A DNA stretch of 64,000 nucleotides, taken from contig JAEMWC010000763.1 in the NCBI GenBank assembly GCA_016490735.1, positions 182,501 to 246,500 on the forward strand, given 5' to 3'. Positions within the stretch are counted from its first letter, which is position 1. Each line of letters starts with the position of its first letter. The notes below the pieces were generated by a model. It saw nothing but the letters and a program-made list of their open reading frames with translations, was not told where the DNA came from and ran no database searches. Origin of the DNA: Pachyseris speciosa (lineage: Eukaryota; Cnidaria; Anthozoa; Scleractinia; Pachyseridae). The translations under genes were made by a program, and so were the position numbers. Below, piece by piece: positions 21,530 to 32,306 of this stretch.

Positions 21530-21660
21530 CAGTACCGCCCAAAAGTAAGTTACCACCCTCGCGCGCGACGCGAATCACGTCGCGCGCTACGCGATTCGCG
21601 TAGCGCGCGACGTGATTCGCGTCGCGCGCGAGGGTGGTAACTTACTTTTGGGCGGTACTG
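21530..21660. repeat. 131-base CpG-rich palindrome with CAGTACCGCCC ends
   Basis: It begins CAGTACCGCCCAAAAGTAAG and ends with the exact reverse, flanked by TA on both sides. The centre consists of GCGCGCGACGCGAATCACG-type words. Pairing continues outside it to about 21,440 and 21,750. It may be two element ends joined head to head. Confidence 0.75.
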
Positions 21661-22020
21661 TACATGATACAATTTTTCGTGCACAAAGAAGGAAATAAAA
21701 TAAACTCCGTTCTGTTTCAAGTTCAGTTCCATTCCATGGCTTCTCATAAATTTTTCGGTCGTGTTGAGTGGAAGGTTTCAAATTACACAGCCAGCAGTTT
21801 TTGTGGTTTTATGCAAATTTGCAACCCAAAAGCAAAATGCATAATTATGCAGTAACCCAGCCGGTCATTAGCCATTTGCTTGTGCCGAACTAGCTCTTGA
21901 TTATGTCCTACACGAATTTAGAAAACACGACCATTTAAATGTATCAACAACAGAACCGATAAAAATTCAACTAAATTCAGCGCTAGTGGGAGTAACGAAA
22001 TATGCTTATCATTCGCAATT

Positions 22021-22233
22021 GAAGGGCTGAGGGCATAAACTGCCTATGTAGAGTTTTAGGTGGTTTTTTTGCATACATTATTTCTCAAAAACGAAAAAGA
22101 AATCGGTGAAAAAAAATACGGGACAATGTTTTTTAATCAAAATGCAGTTCACGTGCAAAAATTTGGACAAATCCAAGCGAAATAAAAAAACGGCCGAAAA
22201 TTCCACATAGGCAGTTTACGCCCCCAGCCATTC
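22021..22233. mobile_element. 213-base MITE inserted in the right arm
   Basis: The ends are GAAGGGCTGAGGGCATAAAC and the reverse of GAATGGCTGGGGGCGTAAAC, with AATTG on both sides. The mirror arm of the host element (near 20,150) lacks this piece and shows an uninterrupted CAATTG, which makes the insertion clear. A relative sits at 29,125-29,339. Confidence 0.7.
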
Positions 22234-22618
22234 AATTGATCATTCATTGGTTTGTTTACAAATTTTCGATTTGTAATGAACTCAGGGATGCTATATTTAT
22301 TTGCATAGAAGTGAACTACACGTACATGTATGAATGACTCAAATTCAGCAGAACAATAGCTGCATTTGGAAAGTGTTAAGTGAATTTAATTGATGTCACG
22401 TTGCAAAGTCATCCGAAATTTATGCCCAAAATTTCCGCTTTAGCAACTCTTGCGCGACGGACTACGCAATTTGCGTAGCGTGCGACTCAAATCGCGTAGC
22501 GCAGGAAACGCGATGTGACTGGTAACTTGGGGAAACATTAGGACTCTTGGGAAAACAAAACTAACTGTTTACCTCCGGACCATACATTAAGTGTATATAT
22601 TGTTTCATCTTTATTCAC

Positions 22619-22764
22619 CTGTCCTTGATAGAGACCAGCATTCTGCACAGTGTGTTCCATGTTAGTAAGAAGTTCACATGAATTACTCATAAATTTGTTC
22701 CACACTCTTGTTTCAGTGTCCTCTGGAATATTGAAAACTTTTTTCATTTCTGACATAACATGAC
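22619..22764 (-). CDS. USP15-like: exon of a USP4/11/15-type deubiquitinase (DUSP/UBL region)
   Basis: The exon encodes GHVMSEMKKVFNIPEDTETR, then WNKFMSNSCELLTNMEHTVQ and NAGLYQGQ, matching the ubiquitin-like part that follows the DUSP domain in vertebrate USP4/15. The acceptor (CATTTAG) and donor (GGACAG/GTGAAT) are clear. It starts in phase 1, joining cleanly to the exon at 23,911-24,165, and ends in phase 0. The catalytic domain (Cys and His boxes) should follow to the left, but no such exon is visible between here and 10 kb. Confidence 0.85.
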
Positions 22765-22830
22765 CTAAATGGTATATCCAAAGAAACACAACAATTAGAA
22801 ACCACCATCTAACTGTTCATTCCATTGTAT

Positions 22831-22936
22831 TAAAAAGTGCACCTAACCCCAAAATACTTTTTCTCTAAAATAAATCTTTGCACCTGTTTGAAATGCATTG
22901 TGCCTTTTTGCAACTTTTTAACCAAATCTTAACAGA
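22831..22936. repeat. fragment of the TTAA-ended MITE family
   Basis: TTAAAAAGTGCACCTAACCC followed by CAAAATACTTTTT and an inverted version of the family's other end. It is a short, deleted relative of the element at 24,200-24,641, in the intron between two USP exons. Confidence 0.5.
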
Positions 22937-23910
22937 TATATAATGATATGATAATTAACCTTTATTTACCGTCGGAAGAGAAGAATACACTTCTCTCCTA
23001 GACGTGTGTCTTCAGCTTTATTCCATGTTCCCTTTGAGGTATAATTTTCCAAAGATGATGCAAAGACCCAACAAGTATTGACAAAACCATAATTGTATCA
23101 AGAATACTTGCGCATCCAATTGATCCACAGCATTCATTTTCGCAGTTTGCCACGTGTTGCAAAACAACATGATAAAGCTTCATATCAATAAATTTTATCT
23201 CTCATGTAGACGTTAGTTTTTGGACTTCATTTTACCATTTTGTTTAACCCGCTGGATTCCCTTTGAAGAAAACATTTTTGCTTCTTAAGTTTTAACTACT
23301 TGTAAGTCACTGTGTTGCTGCCTTGACGCCTGGCTAAATAACTTAAGGACTCAATGTCAGCTACTTTCCAAGTTAGACTATTCGAAAGGCTACCAATGGG
23401 ATAACTAAGCCGAACATAACTACAATTATTAATCATACTATGCACACCGTCTCAAAAGTTTGAGATGAGCAGATATCAAAGAGTCGACCATAATTTAGCT
23501 TAAATCCTGAAACCTCGTGTCTTGGTGTCAGTCAGATCAACTCTGTTTTCAACATTTTGCTGTGACCGAGGTCGGCAACTTACAATTATTGACTGTGTTT
23601 GTCTGTCAGATGCGATTAATAATCGCATGTTCTAAGATTATCAACCAAAGAATCTTCCAAACACGAATAATAATTGTGAATTTTACAATTATTAACGGTA
23701 AAGTACATGACTATTAATCGCAGAACACGTACTTCACGATTAATAGTCGTAAAGTATCGCCAAACCAGATTAATAACCATAAAAAGCGTATGTTTAGGTT
23801 AATAACTGTGTACATGTAATTTTCTCTCCAGAATTAAAAAAACACTCCAGAATTAGATAGACCCTGTTAATAATAATTATATCCAAGCACCCTTCTGGAA
23901 TATAACTCAC

Positions 23911-24165
23911 CAACAGTGTCCCCTTTACTGAACTGCCTTGTGATGAAGGTTTGAGGATCCGAATGTTGTGAAAGTTTGAACTCTGTCAGGTATACCTCAA
24001 CCTTAAAGCTTTTTACGTACATGCCATGTTCTACGACTTTCCTTTGTAAAGTCTGTTGATCTGATATCACACCATACCATGATACAAGCTTGAGCCATCC
24101 TTCTTCAGGCAGCAGGTTGTAATCAAGTTCATCTATCAGGTGTTCTTTTAGAGTACATCCATCAC
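23911..24165 (-). CDS. USP15-like: exon of a USP4/11/15-type deubiquitinase (DUSP end)
   Basis: The 255-base exon codes for DGCTLKEHLIDELDYNLLPE, then EGWLKLVSWYGVISDQ, RKVVEHGMYVKSFKVEVYLTEF and TFITRQFSKGDTV. This is the end of the DUSP domain and the linker found in USP4/15. Its acceptor (TTTCATTCAG) and donor (CTGTTG/GTGAGT) are good, and it begins and ends in phase 1, consistent with both neighbours. The reading frame is intact, so the host gene was probably functional at least in this part. Confidence 0.9.
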
Positions 24166-24199
24166 CTGAATGAAAGTAATTAATATTCAGAACTTAAGA

Positions 24200-24641
24200 T
24201 TAAAGTGCACCTAGCCCCAAAATATTTTTTCCGCTAATATAAAACTGTTCACCTTTTCCAAAAACATGTAGCCTTTATTTCCAGTTTTGGACATTTTTAT
24301 AAGCTTCAAAACTTACAATAATCTAAGCATCGTCTGTTTCACGATCGAGTCAGAAGGGTCATGGGTCTATTCCTGGTTTGACGTCACAAACGGCTTTGCA
24401 TGCATGTTTACAAAGACTTGCCGCGATGCAAATCAGTTTGTGACGTCAAACTGGGAATAGACCCATGCCCCTTCTGACTCGGTCGTGAAACAGATGATGG
24501 TTAGAATTAGAATCTTTTACAGCCTATAAAAAGTTAAGATTTGGATTAAAAAACGGCACAATGCATAAGGCACAATGCATTTCGAACAGGTGCAAAGATT
24601 TATTTTAGCGAAAAAATATTTTGGGGTTAGGTGCACTTTAA
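24200..24641. mobile_element. TTAA-ended MITE in a USP intron
   Basis: The ends are inverted TTAAAGTGCACCTAGCCCCA and its near reverse. The centre contains a second strong inverted repeat (AGAAGGGTCATGGGTCTATT against AATAGACCCATGCCCCTTCT, each with TTTGACGTCA). A target-like TTAA is found at both ends, as in piggyBac- or Kolobok-type non-autonomous elements. Confidence 0.65.
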
Positions 24642-24713
24642 TGAAAACACCATATCAGTTTGTATAAAACAGAGATAAATTTTCATGTTTACAGCACAAA
24701 AACAATACTAGAC

Positions 24714-24780
24714 TGCTTGTTACTAGTCCCTTTCTTTCAATGTAATAATTACATTGAAAGAAAGGGACTAGTAACAAGCA
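24714..24780. repeat. perfect 67-base palindrome
   Basis: Two 33-base arms around a single A: TGCTTGTTACTAGTCCCTTT, CTTTCAATGTAAT, then the exact reverse. There are no mismatches. It lies in an intron of the USP-like gene. It may be a recent small foldback element or an inverted-duplication artefact. Confidence 0.8.
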
Positions 24781-25416
24781 CACCAGCCATCAAAAGTATG
24801 GCAAGACTGGAAAAAGGAGAAGAAAAAAACATAGAATAGACTGGGGGCTCCAGGTTTCCACTTTTTCATGCACACTCTTGACTACAGGTCTAGACTAGTC
24901 TAGAGGTGCACAGTTACAAACTCTGTTGACAAAAATCATTATAAAAGAAAGATGTGATTTATTCAGCCCTGTCACATGCAAACTCAAAAACAGAATTCCA
25001 AGTTCTCCCAACAGGGGTCAAACCTTTGACCTTCTGATTTCTATGTATTTCAGATCAGCTCTACCACTGAACTACAGGAGAGATGTGGGAGCTTAGGTCA
25101 TTAAGATAGGTTCATGTCACAAACATCCTGCAAACTGTTAAGATCAGAACATTTGTCGATATGTGGAATAACTGTGAAGAGAGTGAGGAAGTAAGTTTAT
25201 ACCATGGTAAAAGAATGAAAGATGTAATTTATTCAGCCAGTCAAACACAAACTCAAGCTCCCACAAGTCTCCTGTATTTGAGTTGCTTTTTGCCTGAAAT
25301 GGTTCATTTAATTATTAATTGCTGTGGCATTTCTCTGGTCTTGTTCTTTGAACTCAACTTAATTTCTGCTCAAGTACAATTAATACTAAACTACAGTGTA
25401 TATATACATATTATAC

Positions 25417-25544
25417 CTGCAAAAAGACTTGAATTATCTATAGGGCCAGGATTGTTTAACTGATCTCCAGCTCCAAACTGATCCCATGTATCATATCCAA
25501 CAAACTTCTTCCACTGTTTAAACCAATGACAGTCAACAAGATAC
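25417..25544 (-). CDS. USP15-like: exon of a USP4/11/15-type deubiquitinase (DUSP core)
   Basis: The exon codes for YLVDCHWFKQWKKFVGYDTW, then DQFGAGDQLNNPGPIDNSSL, the core of the DUSP domain. It starts in phase 2, completing a TGG codon begun in the first exon, and ends in phase 1, completing a GGT codon with the next. Donor CTTTTTGCAG/GTATAA and acceptor TATTTGAAG are present. Introns on both sides are filled with repeats. Confidence 0.9.
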
Positions 25545-25549
25545 CTTCA

Positions 25550-26470
25550 AATAAGAAAAAACTTTCAACCTTCATTCTTAATGCTTGCTGTAGCAAATGA
25601 ATTTAAAAGATTCTCACAGAGGAATGACAGGGAATAGATGTGGCATCAAACAAACATATGGCCCCTTTATATGATTTGCTTCCTAAACCTCAGTATCTAC
25701 AGTGTATATCATGACGCTGTTGTTATTAGTCACCTTTATGTTTAATGGGGTTAAATGCAATTTAACCTAGTTAACGTCTAGGAGCAAGTCGTTGCTCAGT
25801 TTATTGGCATGGCGTTTGCGTTTGCTGTTAGCCTTTCTGGCTTTTGTCTGATGTCTTCAGGCAGTCCAGTGGTCAGCGGGGTCCTGTTTATTTTAATGCG
25901 TGCACCTTTTCCATGCGCTGGTAGTTTTTAGTTGCTCTGCGTACGGGGCGTTACAGCTCGTGTGTTTTCGAGTATTTCCCCTCCCTTCCCTCCCTTTAGT
26001 TTGCTTCTTCTTCTTCTTCTTACTCTTATTCTTATTATTTATTTATTTACTTGTTTTTTCTTCCACTGAACTCCTAGTTCAGTGTGACGGGTGCTTGGTT
26101 TGGGGGCCTGGTGTGGCGGGCGGGGCTCGTGGCTGGGTTGCGGGTACGGCAGGCTTATGGGGTGTTCTACCGACCTGGGTTTGGGTCGGCGGTACCAGCC
26201 CCTAGGCCCCTGAGCACCCAACCACCAGTTGCGACGCAGACGTTAACTAGCATTTCAATACAAACACAGCCATAGAATCCACATTAATGTCATACATTAT
26301 TATAGGAAAATAAAACTTCATGAATTGCATATTTGTAAAATTTGAGTTAATTTTAGTCCCATGAATTTTTGAAAGCTTTAATTTCCATGTCCTTAGTTAA
26401 CTAGTGCGTAAATTTCTGCTACTTAATTTCCACATTTATTTTTACCTCAAAATCTCGGCACACTCCACAC
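25550..26470. other. intronic/repeat sequence with a GC-rich G-run segment
   Basis: No exon recognised. A TTCTTCTTC run (about 26,005-26,030) precedes an unusually GC-rich stretch (26,085-26,225: GGGGGCCTGGTGTGGCGGGC). This could be the 5' part of the Penelope element that follows. No frame there is coherent. Confidence 0.3.
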
Positions 26471-26810
26471 GGCTTGTCAATCCAGTAAAACAAGACGGAG
26501 TAGTCTACAAGATTCCCTGCGAATGTGGTAAGGTTTATATTGGAGAAACGAGACGATCTATGCATTAACAGATTAAGGAACACAATAGAAACATATGGCT
26601 TGCTCGAACCCAATCCTCCGCCGTTTCAAAACGTAGCAACACGACCAGACATTATCCGCTCTGGGATGAAGTTAAATTTATTGACCAAGAGACACATCGG
26701 TACACCCGTAGGGTTAAAGAGGCTATTCACATAAGACGTCACCTTAACAACATCAACAGGGACAGTGGAATTGAAATTCCTGAAGCGTGGATGCCCACAA
26801 TCAAAGAACA
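26471..26810 (+). pseudogene. Penelope-like element, GIY-YIG endonuclease fragment
   Basis: One frame codes for VVYKIPCECGKVYIGETRRS, then after a TAA (near 26,566) continues with IKEHNRNIW, a WDEVKFIDQ stretch, RRVKEAIHIRRHLNNINRDS and GIEIPEAWMPTI. The YKIPCECGKVYIGET signature, with its cysteines, is the GIY-YIG endonuclease end of Penelope-like retroelements. The reverse transcriptase part is missing and the frame has an internal stop. This is a truncated dead copy lying antisense in the first USP intron. Confidence 0.8.
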
Positions 26811-27479
26811 CAACAGCCAAACAGTGCCAAAGCAGACCACTGAGGGAACAATTTCTAGTCTGAACAACAAGGATCGAAATCCTCCAATCAACAACAGCCT
26901 AAGCGAGGATCGAAATGCAACAATCACAGCCAGTCGACACCATCGCCTGATGAAGACCAGCAGTATAGCGGTCAAAACATCATGATCCACATCTTTGTGA
27001 CTCAATTGTGAGACAAAAGATTAACTCAGCTACATGTATCACTCCATACATTCTTGACAACTAGGAAACAATAGCTTTTTTTTTCATGCACTAAAAAAAG
27101 CAATATTTTTTTTCATGGTGGAGAACTGCCAGTATAATTGACACTGTAAAGAATGCTCTAAGTGGTCAGATTTCTTTTGGTCAACCCCTACAGTACATTT
27201 AGGAACAATTCCATGAACATTGTTTGCATTGTGGATTTTTACTCAGGCAAATATACCGAGTTATAAAAATTTAATGTGTTAGATTTCAGTCTTTTTTTTT
27301 TCCTTGCAGCAAAATGCACAATACAATTAGGTGGCGGTGTTTTGATTGGGCAATGCACAACAGAAGGCACATGACAGTGTTTTGATTGGCCAATGCACAA
27401 TAGAAGGCATGTGGTGGTGTTTCATCATAGTCCAAACTGCAAAGTAGCTACGTGACTCATAAATCTCTTTCTGTTCAGC

Positions 27480-27880
27480 CTTTGTGGTGTACTGTCTTGC
27501 TTGGATTACTGAGAATGTTGCGATATCTTTGTAAAGTTGTGAAGACTTAAATCCCTTAGAGCTTGTCCGTGTGAAAAGGTTTGCCGCATTTAAGACAAGG
27601 TTGGAAGCCTTGCACATGCTGTGAGTATCGACTCTAATTAGAACGTTGTGACAGTTCTCTATTTAGAAAATCACAAAGTTGTTTTGATGTAATTTGATCC
27701 AGATGATATGACAACTCGATCGCTATTGTGAAGACTTTAATCCAGTAGAGTTTGTCCGCAGGAAAAGGCTTGCTGAATTTAAGACAAGGTTGGAAGCCTT
27801 GCACGTGCTGCGAGTATCGACTTGAATTAGAACATTGTGACAGTTCTATATTTAGAAAACCGCAAAGTTGTTTCTTTGCA
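27480..27880. repeat. two copies of a TTTGTCCG-type repeat leading into the satellite
   Basis: GAAGACTTTAATCCAGTAGA and AAGACAAGGTTGGAAGCCTT occur twice about 195 bases apart. They match the outer arm of the inverted repeat near 20.65 kb, so this is the same composite element family. Confidence 0.5.
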
Positions 27881-28740
27881 AGCAAAGTCTACTGTCATAA
27901 AATTCACAAAGTCTACGGTGTTGTTATTTTTAGCTAGCACCAGCGAGCGTGAATTTTCGTCGTCGCGGCAAACATAAATAGCGATATCTCCCCTTCTGCA
28001 AGGCGTAAAGAGATGATTAAAATGGCAAAATACTCTTTCTTCAAGGCTGAAATTCGATATAAAGCTTTTTATGATACGCCATTTAAAAAGAGTAATTTCT
28101 TTACAAGCAAAGTTCTACTGTGTTATTTTTAGTTCGCACCAGATTTTCGGCATCGCGGCACACATAAATAGTGATATCTCCGCTTCTACAAGGCGAACAG
28201 AGACGATTAAAACAGCAAAATACGCTTTCTTCAAGGCTGAAATTCGATATAAAGCTTTTTATGATACGCGGTTTAGAAAGAGTAATTTCTTTGTAAGCAA
28301 AGTCTACTGTGTTGTTATTTTTAGCTCACACCAGATTTTCGGCATCGCAGCAATAACATAAAGTAGTGATATCTCCACTTCTACAAGGCATACAGAGATG
28401 ATTAAAATGGCAAAATACTCTTTCTTCAAGGCTGAAATTCAATATAAAGCTGTTTATGATGCACCGTTTCAAAAGAGTAATTCCTTTGCAAGCAAAGTCT
28501 ACTGTGATGTTACTTTTAGCTCGCCACCAGCGAGCGAGAATTTTCGATGTCACAGCAAACATAAAATAGTAATATGTACGGTGCTACAAGGCGCACAGAG
28601 ATGATTAAAACGGCAAAATACTCTTTCTTCAAGGCCGACATTCGACATAAAGCTGTTTATGATGCACCGTTTAAAAAGAGTGATTTCTTTTATATAACTC
28701 GCACTAGCGAGCGTGAATTTTCGGCATCACGGCAAACATA
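27880..28740. repeat. tandem satellite, about 195-base unit, five copies
   Basis: Direct units share AGCAAAGTCTACTGTGTTG, then TTTTCGGCATCGCGGCAAAC, GATATCTCC, AAATGGCAAAATACTCTTTC and TTCAAGGCTGAAATTCGATA. Each unit can code for a similar peptide (KMAKYSFFKAEIRYKAFYD), but frames are not kept across units, so a coding role is unlikely. Single or paired units at 14.5 and 15.5 kb show the family is dispersed. Confidence 0.75.
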
Positions 28741-28924
28741 TCTCTGGTTCAGAAGAACTTAATTCGAATTTGGACCGACCCAAATTAAAAAATTAACACC
28801 TGTTCCTGGAATTTGCCGTTCCACAGATATTCCAAATATAGTTCGGGAAGCTACAAAGTTAATTGGAACGCCAGTGATCTGACAACTTGTGGAAGTTTTT
28901 GTAACATGATGTGCTTTGTTGCGA

Positions 28925-29100
28925 TGTTTAGAACACGAAGTCACAGGTTCAAACCCCATTGAAGTCCTGAATTTTTTTCAGGCTTCTTTTCGTAACTTCA
29001 TAAATTGCTTTCACAACTGTGAGGATCATTCTTCATTTGATTTCATTTCCGCAGTTCACATATGATTTATTTCATATACATCATTCACACTCTTCTCTTT
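28925..29100 (+). mobile_element. tRNA-derived SINE, 5'-truncated copy
   Basis: It retains the B box (GGTTCAAACCCC), the joining stem GAAGTCCTG and the body AATTTTTTTCAGGCTTCTTTT through TTCCGCAGTTCACATATGAT. The A box is lost. It is the same family as the copy at 29,356-29,515. Confidence 0.65.
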
Positions 29101-29124
29101 CACAGGAACAAAGGAACCCACAAT

Positions 29125-29339
29125 TTGAAGGGCTGACAGCATAACCGACCCAAATGACTTTTAGGGCTTTTTTCTCTTTTTGGTCCAAATCAGCTGAATG
29201 TTTGCATGTGGCCTTTGATTCAATAGAACAAAATTGCCCCATAATTTTTTTTGACCATTTTCCACTCTTTTTCAAGAAAAAGCATATACAAAAAAGGCCC
29301 TAAAAGTCATTTGGGTTGGTTATGCTCTCAGCCCTTCAA
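29125..29339. mobile_element. 215-base MITE between two SINEs
   Basis: The ends are TTGAAGGGCTGACAGCATAA and its reverse, with inverted arms of about 43 bases (GACTTTTAGGGC paired with GCCCTAAAAGTC). Related to the MITE at 22,021-22,233. Confidence 0.7.
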
Positions 29340-29355
29340 CCGACCTGCTCCCAAT

Positions 29356-29515
29356 GTCAGGGGCTTCATAGCTCAGTTGGTTAGAGCATCGCACAAGTAT
29401 AGCAAGGTCACAGGTTCAAACCCTGTTGAAGTCCTGAATTTTTTTTCAGGCTTCTTTTCACAATTATTGCATAAATTGTATTCACAACTGCTAGGATCAT
29501 TCTTCATTTGATTCC
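29356..29515 (+). mobile_element. tRNA-Thr-like SINE
   Basis: The head has an A box (TAGCTCAGTTGG) and a B box (GGTTCAAACCC). Seven bases GGGCTTC pair with GAAGTCC as an acceptor stem. The presumed anticodon loop CAAGTAT would read AGT (threonine). A non-tRNA body follows (AATTTTTTTTCAGGCTTCTT). I recall this family as abundant in coral genomes. It is best read as a SINE, not a functional tRNA gene. Confidence 0.75.
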
Positions 29516-29699
29516 AATCATTCTGCTATAAAGGCATACCATAACAACATTCCAGTCATGTACAATCATGGTCATATATAGAAATGTTGAGGTTACAGGA
29601 CTCATTTTTTCAAATCCTTTTACCTCATTTAGTATTTTTAATTCCCTTGGGGTTACATAACCACAAACATGCAACATGCTTATCAAGAAGTCTCTGCCT

Positions 29700-31600
29700 A
29701 TGTGTAGGGTCCCACTAATGTATATTGACCATAGGTTGTCCCAAGAGTACAGTTAGTGTTATTTCAGATTTGAAGTCAGTGAAGACGCCTTGTTGTTGTA
29801 GGCAGTGGTGAGGAGGTTCCAATGCTCTGACAAGATGTGAGGAAGGTAGAGTCTATGTAGGGAAAAGTAAGATTGATGCAGGAAAGAAACAAGGAGCATG
29901 CCAGGGATATTTGACTCACCCATACTACAAACACAACCACCAGGCTTTTAGCCAGAAATTGAAAACTGGGTATCCAGCAGGCATGTTTTCCCATAAAATT
30001 ATGAGAGATAAAGTGACTTTTCCTTGAATTTCTTCTAAAAGTGGGCATCCACAGGACGCCTGGACACCCTTCTGGCTAAAACCTTGACAACCACTAACCA
30101 CTTTAGAATAAACTTTTCCCTGAAGTTATTTTTAGGTTAAAAGTGCAAAATTATTTGCATACTGTATATGAATGTGATATCCACATTTCCCATGTAATAG
30201 TCCGATATGTAAAACAACAACTGTTGAAATACCTTTTATCACAATACCTTTTGTAGGCATTTACAAGACTCCACATAAGCAAAATAAAGAAGGAGATGAA
30301 TTACAAGTGATTTTTATGTTACAATTTGCTTCCACGATAAACTGTGTCTATGGATCAAACCAAAGTCAACCGGTAATAACTTAACCCTGCCAATTTGTTA
30401 TAGCAACAATTTTTTGGGTTGTTTACAACCCTGAAAACAGATGGACTGGTTGTCATGCTAATTCCCCTGTCTTACGTGAATTCTTAGTGATTTTTCCAAA
30501 GTCTTGGGATTCTCCTAATTATATCAGTTTTCAAAAACCAACCATTTACACTGTAATGGCTTACACTGTAGGATCTTACTCTGTGTTGAATGTTATATAA
30601 TGTATCATTTGAATGTCATTAAAATTAATTATTGATTTCAAAAATGTGTGCTTCAAATGAAGATTGCAACCTCAATCCAGTAGCCAGCTAAATTTTTAAA
30701 GTCATGTTACAAGTCTTAGGTTATGTTACAAAAAAAAACAGTATTAAAGTCCAGAGTACCAAAGACCAACCCATATGCTGCTGTCCATCAGGAAACTGTA
30801 GGTCTTTTCTACAATAACCCAATGCAGCGGTGTTGTGCCCAGGGAATGACACATAGGGATCAACAAAAATCTGATAGGCAAAATTTACGGCTTAAATTAC
30901 TAAAAAACTGCTTCAGTGAATTGTGTCAACAGAATGCTTTTCTCGTCTTTTACTCTGACAACAGAATTTCACTTTCAGGCATCAAAAATTGAGAGGTGAA
31001 TGTCCAAGGTAAAAGTGGAGAAAACAAGGTTTTTTGCCCTAAACTGATCTGCAACTGTTGAGCATGTACTGATTGGAAGTAAAGCAATACATATTCACAC
31101 ATGTAGTTCACCTCCGAATAATGAGTGGATATCATTCAAGATCAAAGCAGTGCTAACTGTCTTACAGTATTTCCTGCCAATTCTCCTTCAGAATTTCATT
31201 ATTTTGAAATACATGTACTGCCAATTGAATGGCCTTCAGTAATCACCATTATAATTTACTTCTATTTTCTTTTGAATGGATAACTGAGTCATGTACACAT
31301 ATTGGTACTTCGTCCATACAGACACCAGAGAATGATGAAAGCTAGTGATTCCCCGCAGATTAAGCTAAAGCCTAAAGCTTTAGCTTATGTGATAACGTGT
31401 GTTCATGTCTGTAGAAACAGATAAATCGGTTGAAATAAAATAATAAGCATAGAAAGGCTCATATGCAAAAGGTTAACCAAAGATATAAAAATGGTTTATC
31501 TAAACCAGGTCATATTCAGGGAAACGTCCACTTCCGTTTCCATACGAACTGCACTTGACAAGACATCCTGAACGAGTACAAAACCAAACCATTATCAAAG
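29700..31600. other. first intron of the USP-like gene, no gene seen
   Basis: AT-rich sequence without coherent exons, RNA genes or strong repeats. A few short open frames lack any family signature. Confidence 0.3.
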
Positions 31601-31619
31601 CTTACTATATGAAACTTAC

Positions 31620-31750
31620 CAGCTGTCACCTTTACGTAACACGTTCTTCATGTATTCTATTATTTCTTGTTTTTGTCTTTGAAGATTGGCCGGTGAATGC
31701 TCGATTGAAGCACTTTGCTCATCACTTTCATTTGCACCGGCGCCGGCCAT
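31620..31750 (-). CDS. USP15-like: first coding exon of a USP4/11/15-type deubiquitinase
   Basis: Starting at ATG (after CAATCCAAA), it codes for MAGAGANESDEQSASIEHSP, then a helix QRQKQEIIEYMKNVLRK, and ends with GDSW, of which the W is completed by the next exon. Vertebrate USP15 also begins with a short acidic head followed by LLKTSLRKGDTW before YLVD. The donor is CAGCTG/GTAAGT. It starts 131 bases of coding sequence in phase 0 and ends in phase 2. The CpG-bearing sequence just upstream may hold the promoter. Confidence 0.85.
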
Positions 31751-31907
31751 TTTGGATTGCAAAGGCATTCTGAGTTGCGGATTACATCACGCGCGCAAGC
31801 GCGTATGATTCTCGTCCCCAGACATTCTCGTCCCTCGAGTCTTCGCTCCGTACTGCGCAGGCTTGACGAGACGAGGAAATTGGCCATGTTCACGCCATGT
31901 CTTCAAC

Positions 31908-31960
31908 ACAATCTCGTTCCCAGAGCCCAAAAGACACGTGGGCTCTGGGAACGAGATTGT
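31908..31960. repeat. hairpin near the USP-like 5' end
   Basis: ACAATCTCGTTCCCAGAGCC and its exact reverse, 21 bases each, around an 11-base loop. I recall this hairpin as a widespread coral repeat. It lies about 160 bases upstream of the USP start codon. Confidence 0.65.
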
Positions 31961-32095
31961 TCGAGCGACGATTCGAGGGCATTTTAATTCGTTCATTTGA
32001 TCGTCGCGCCATGCGGGAGCGATTCTAGAACAATTTGCAAAGCAACTGAACATCGCCAGTTGCATTGTCTTCGTCTGATTTCATCAGTTTGTTTA

Positions 32096-32145
32096 ATAGC
32101 GGAGCTCCGACGGCCCGAAGGGCCGTCAAGCGGAGCACCATACCT

Positions 32146-32177
<32 letters not shown>

Positions 32178-32213
32178 AAAATGGCTAGCGGTATTGCTCG
32201 TGGGCCCGTACGC

Positions 32214-32271
<58 letters not shown>

Positions 32272-32275
32272 AGTC

Positions 32276-32306
<31 letters not shown>

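Larger units (their letters stand above)
19851..22530. mobile_element. Tc1/mariner-like foldback complex with long inverted arms
   Basis: The left end CAGTACCGCTCAAAAGTAAG is preceded by TA. A mirror-image arm ends near 22,530 (ATCGCGTTTCCTGCGCTACG on the left, its reverse on the right). The arms match over at least 600 bases, interrupted on the right by a 213-base MITE. The centre carries a second, partial copy of the arm and a near-perfect palindrome. No transposase is visible, so this is a non-autonomous or rearranged element. Confidence 0.6.

Noticed and set aside
21443..21747. Two nearly identical proteins on opposite strands
   Set aside because: They are mirror translations of a palindrome, not genes.
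25900..26275. GC-rich glycine/valine frame before the Penelope fragment
   Set aside because: Open in several frames on both strands because of G- and C-runs; no coherent protein.
28071..28604. Short proteins repeated in the satellite (KMAKYSFFKAEI type)
   Set aside because: The frame is not maintained between units and there is no start or splice context.
27880..28740. CRISPR-like array
   Set aside because: Units are direct repeats of about 195 bases without unique spacers, in a eukaryotic context.
29356..29432. Possible functional tRNA-Thr gene
   Set aside because: The cloverleaf is plausible, but the sequence continues into a shared non-tRNA body and a second, truncated copy lies 400 bases away, so it is a SINE.
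30723..30992. 89-codon plus-strand frame in the first USP intron
   Set aside because: No family signature, no splice sites, and composition like the surrounding intron.
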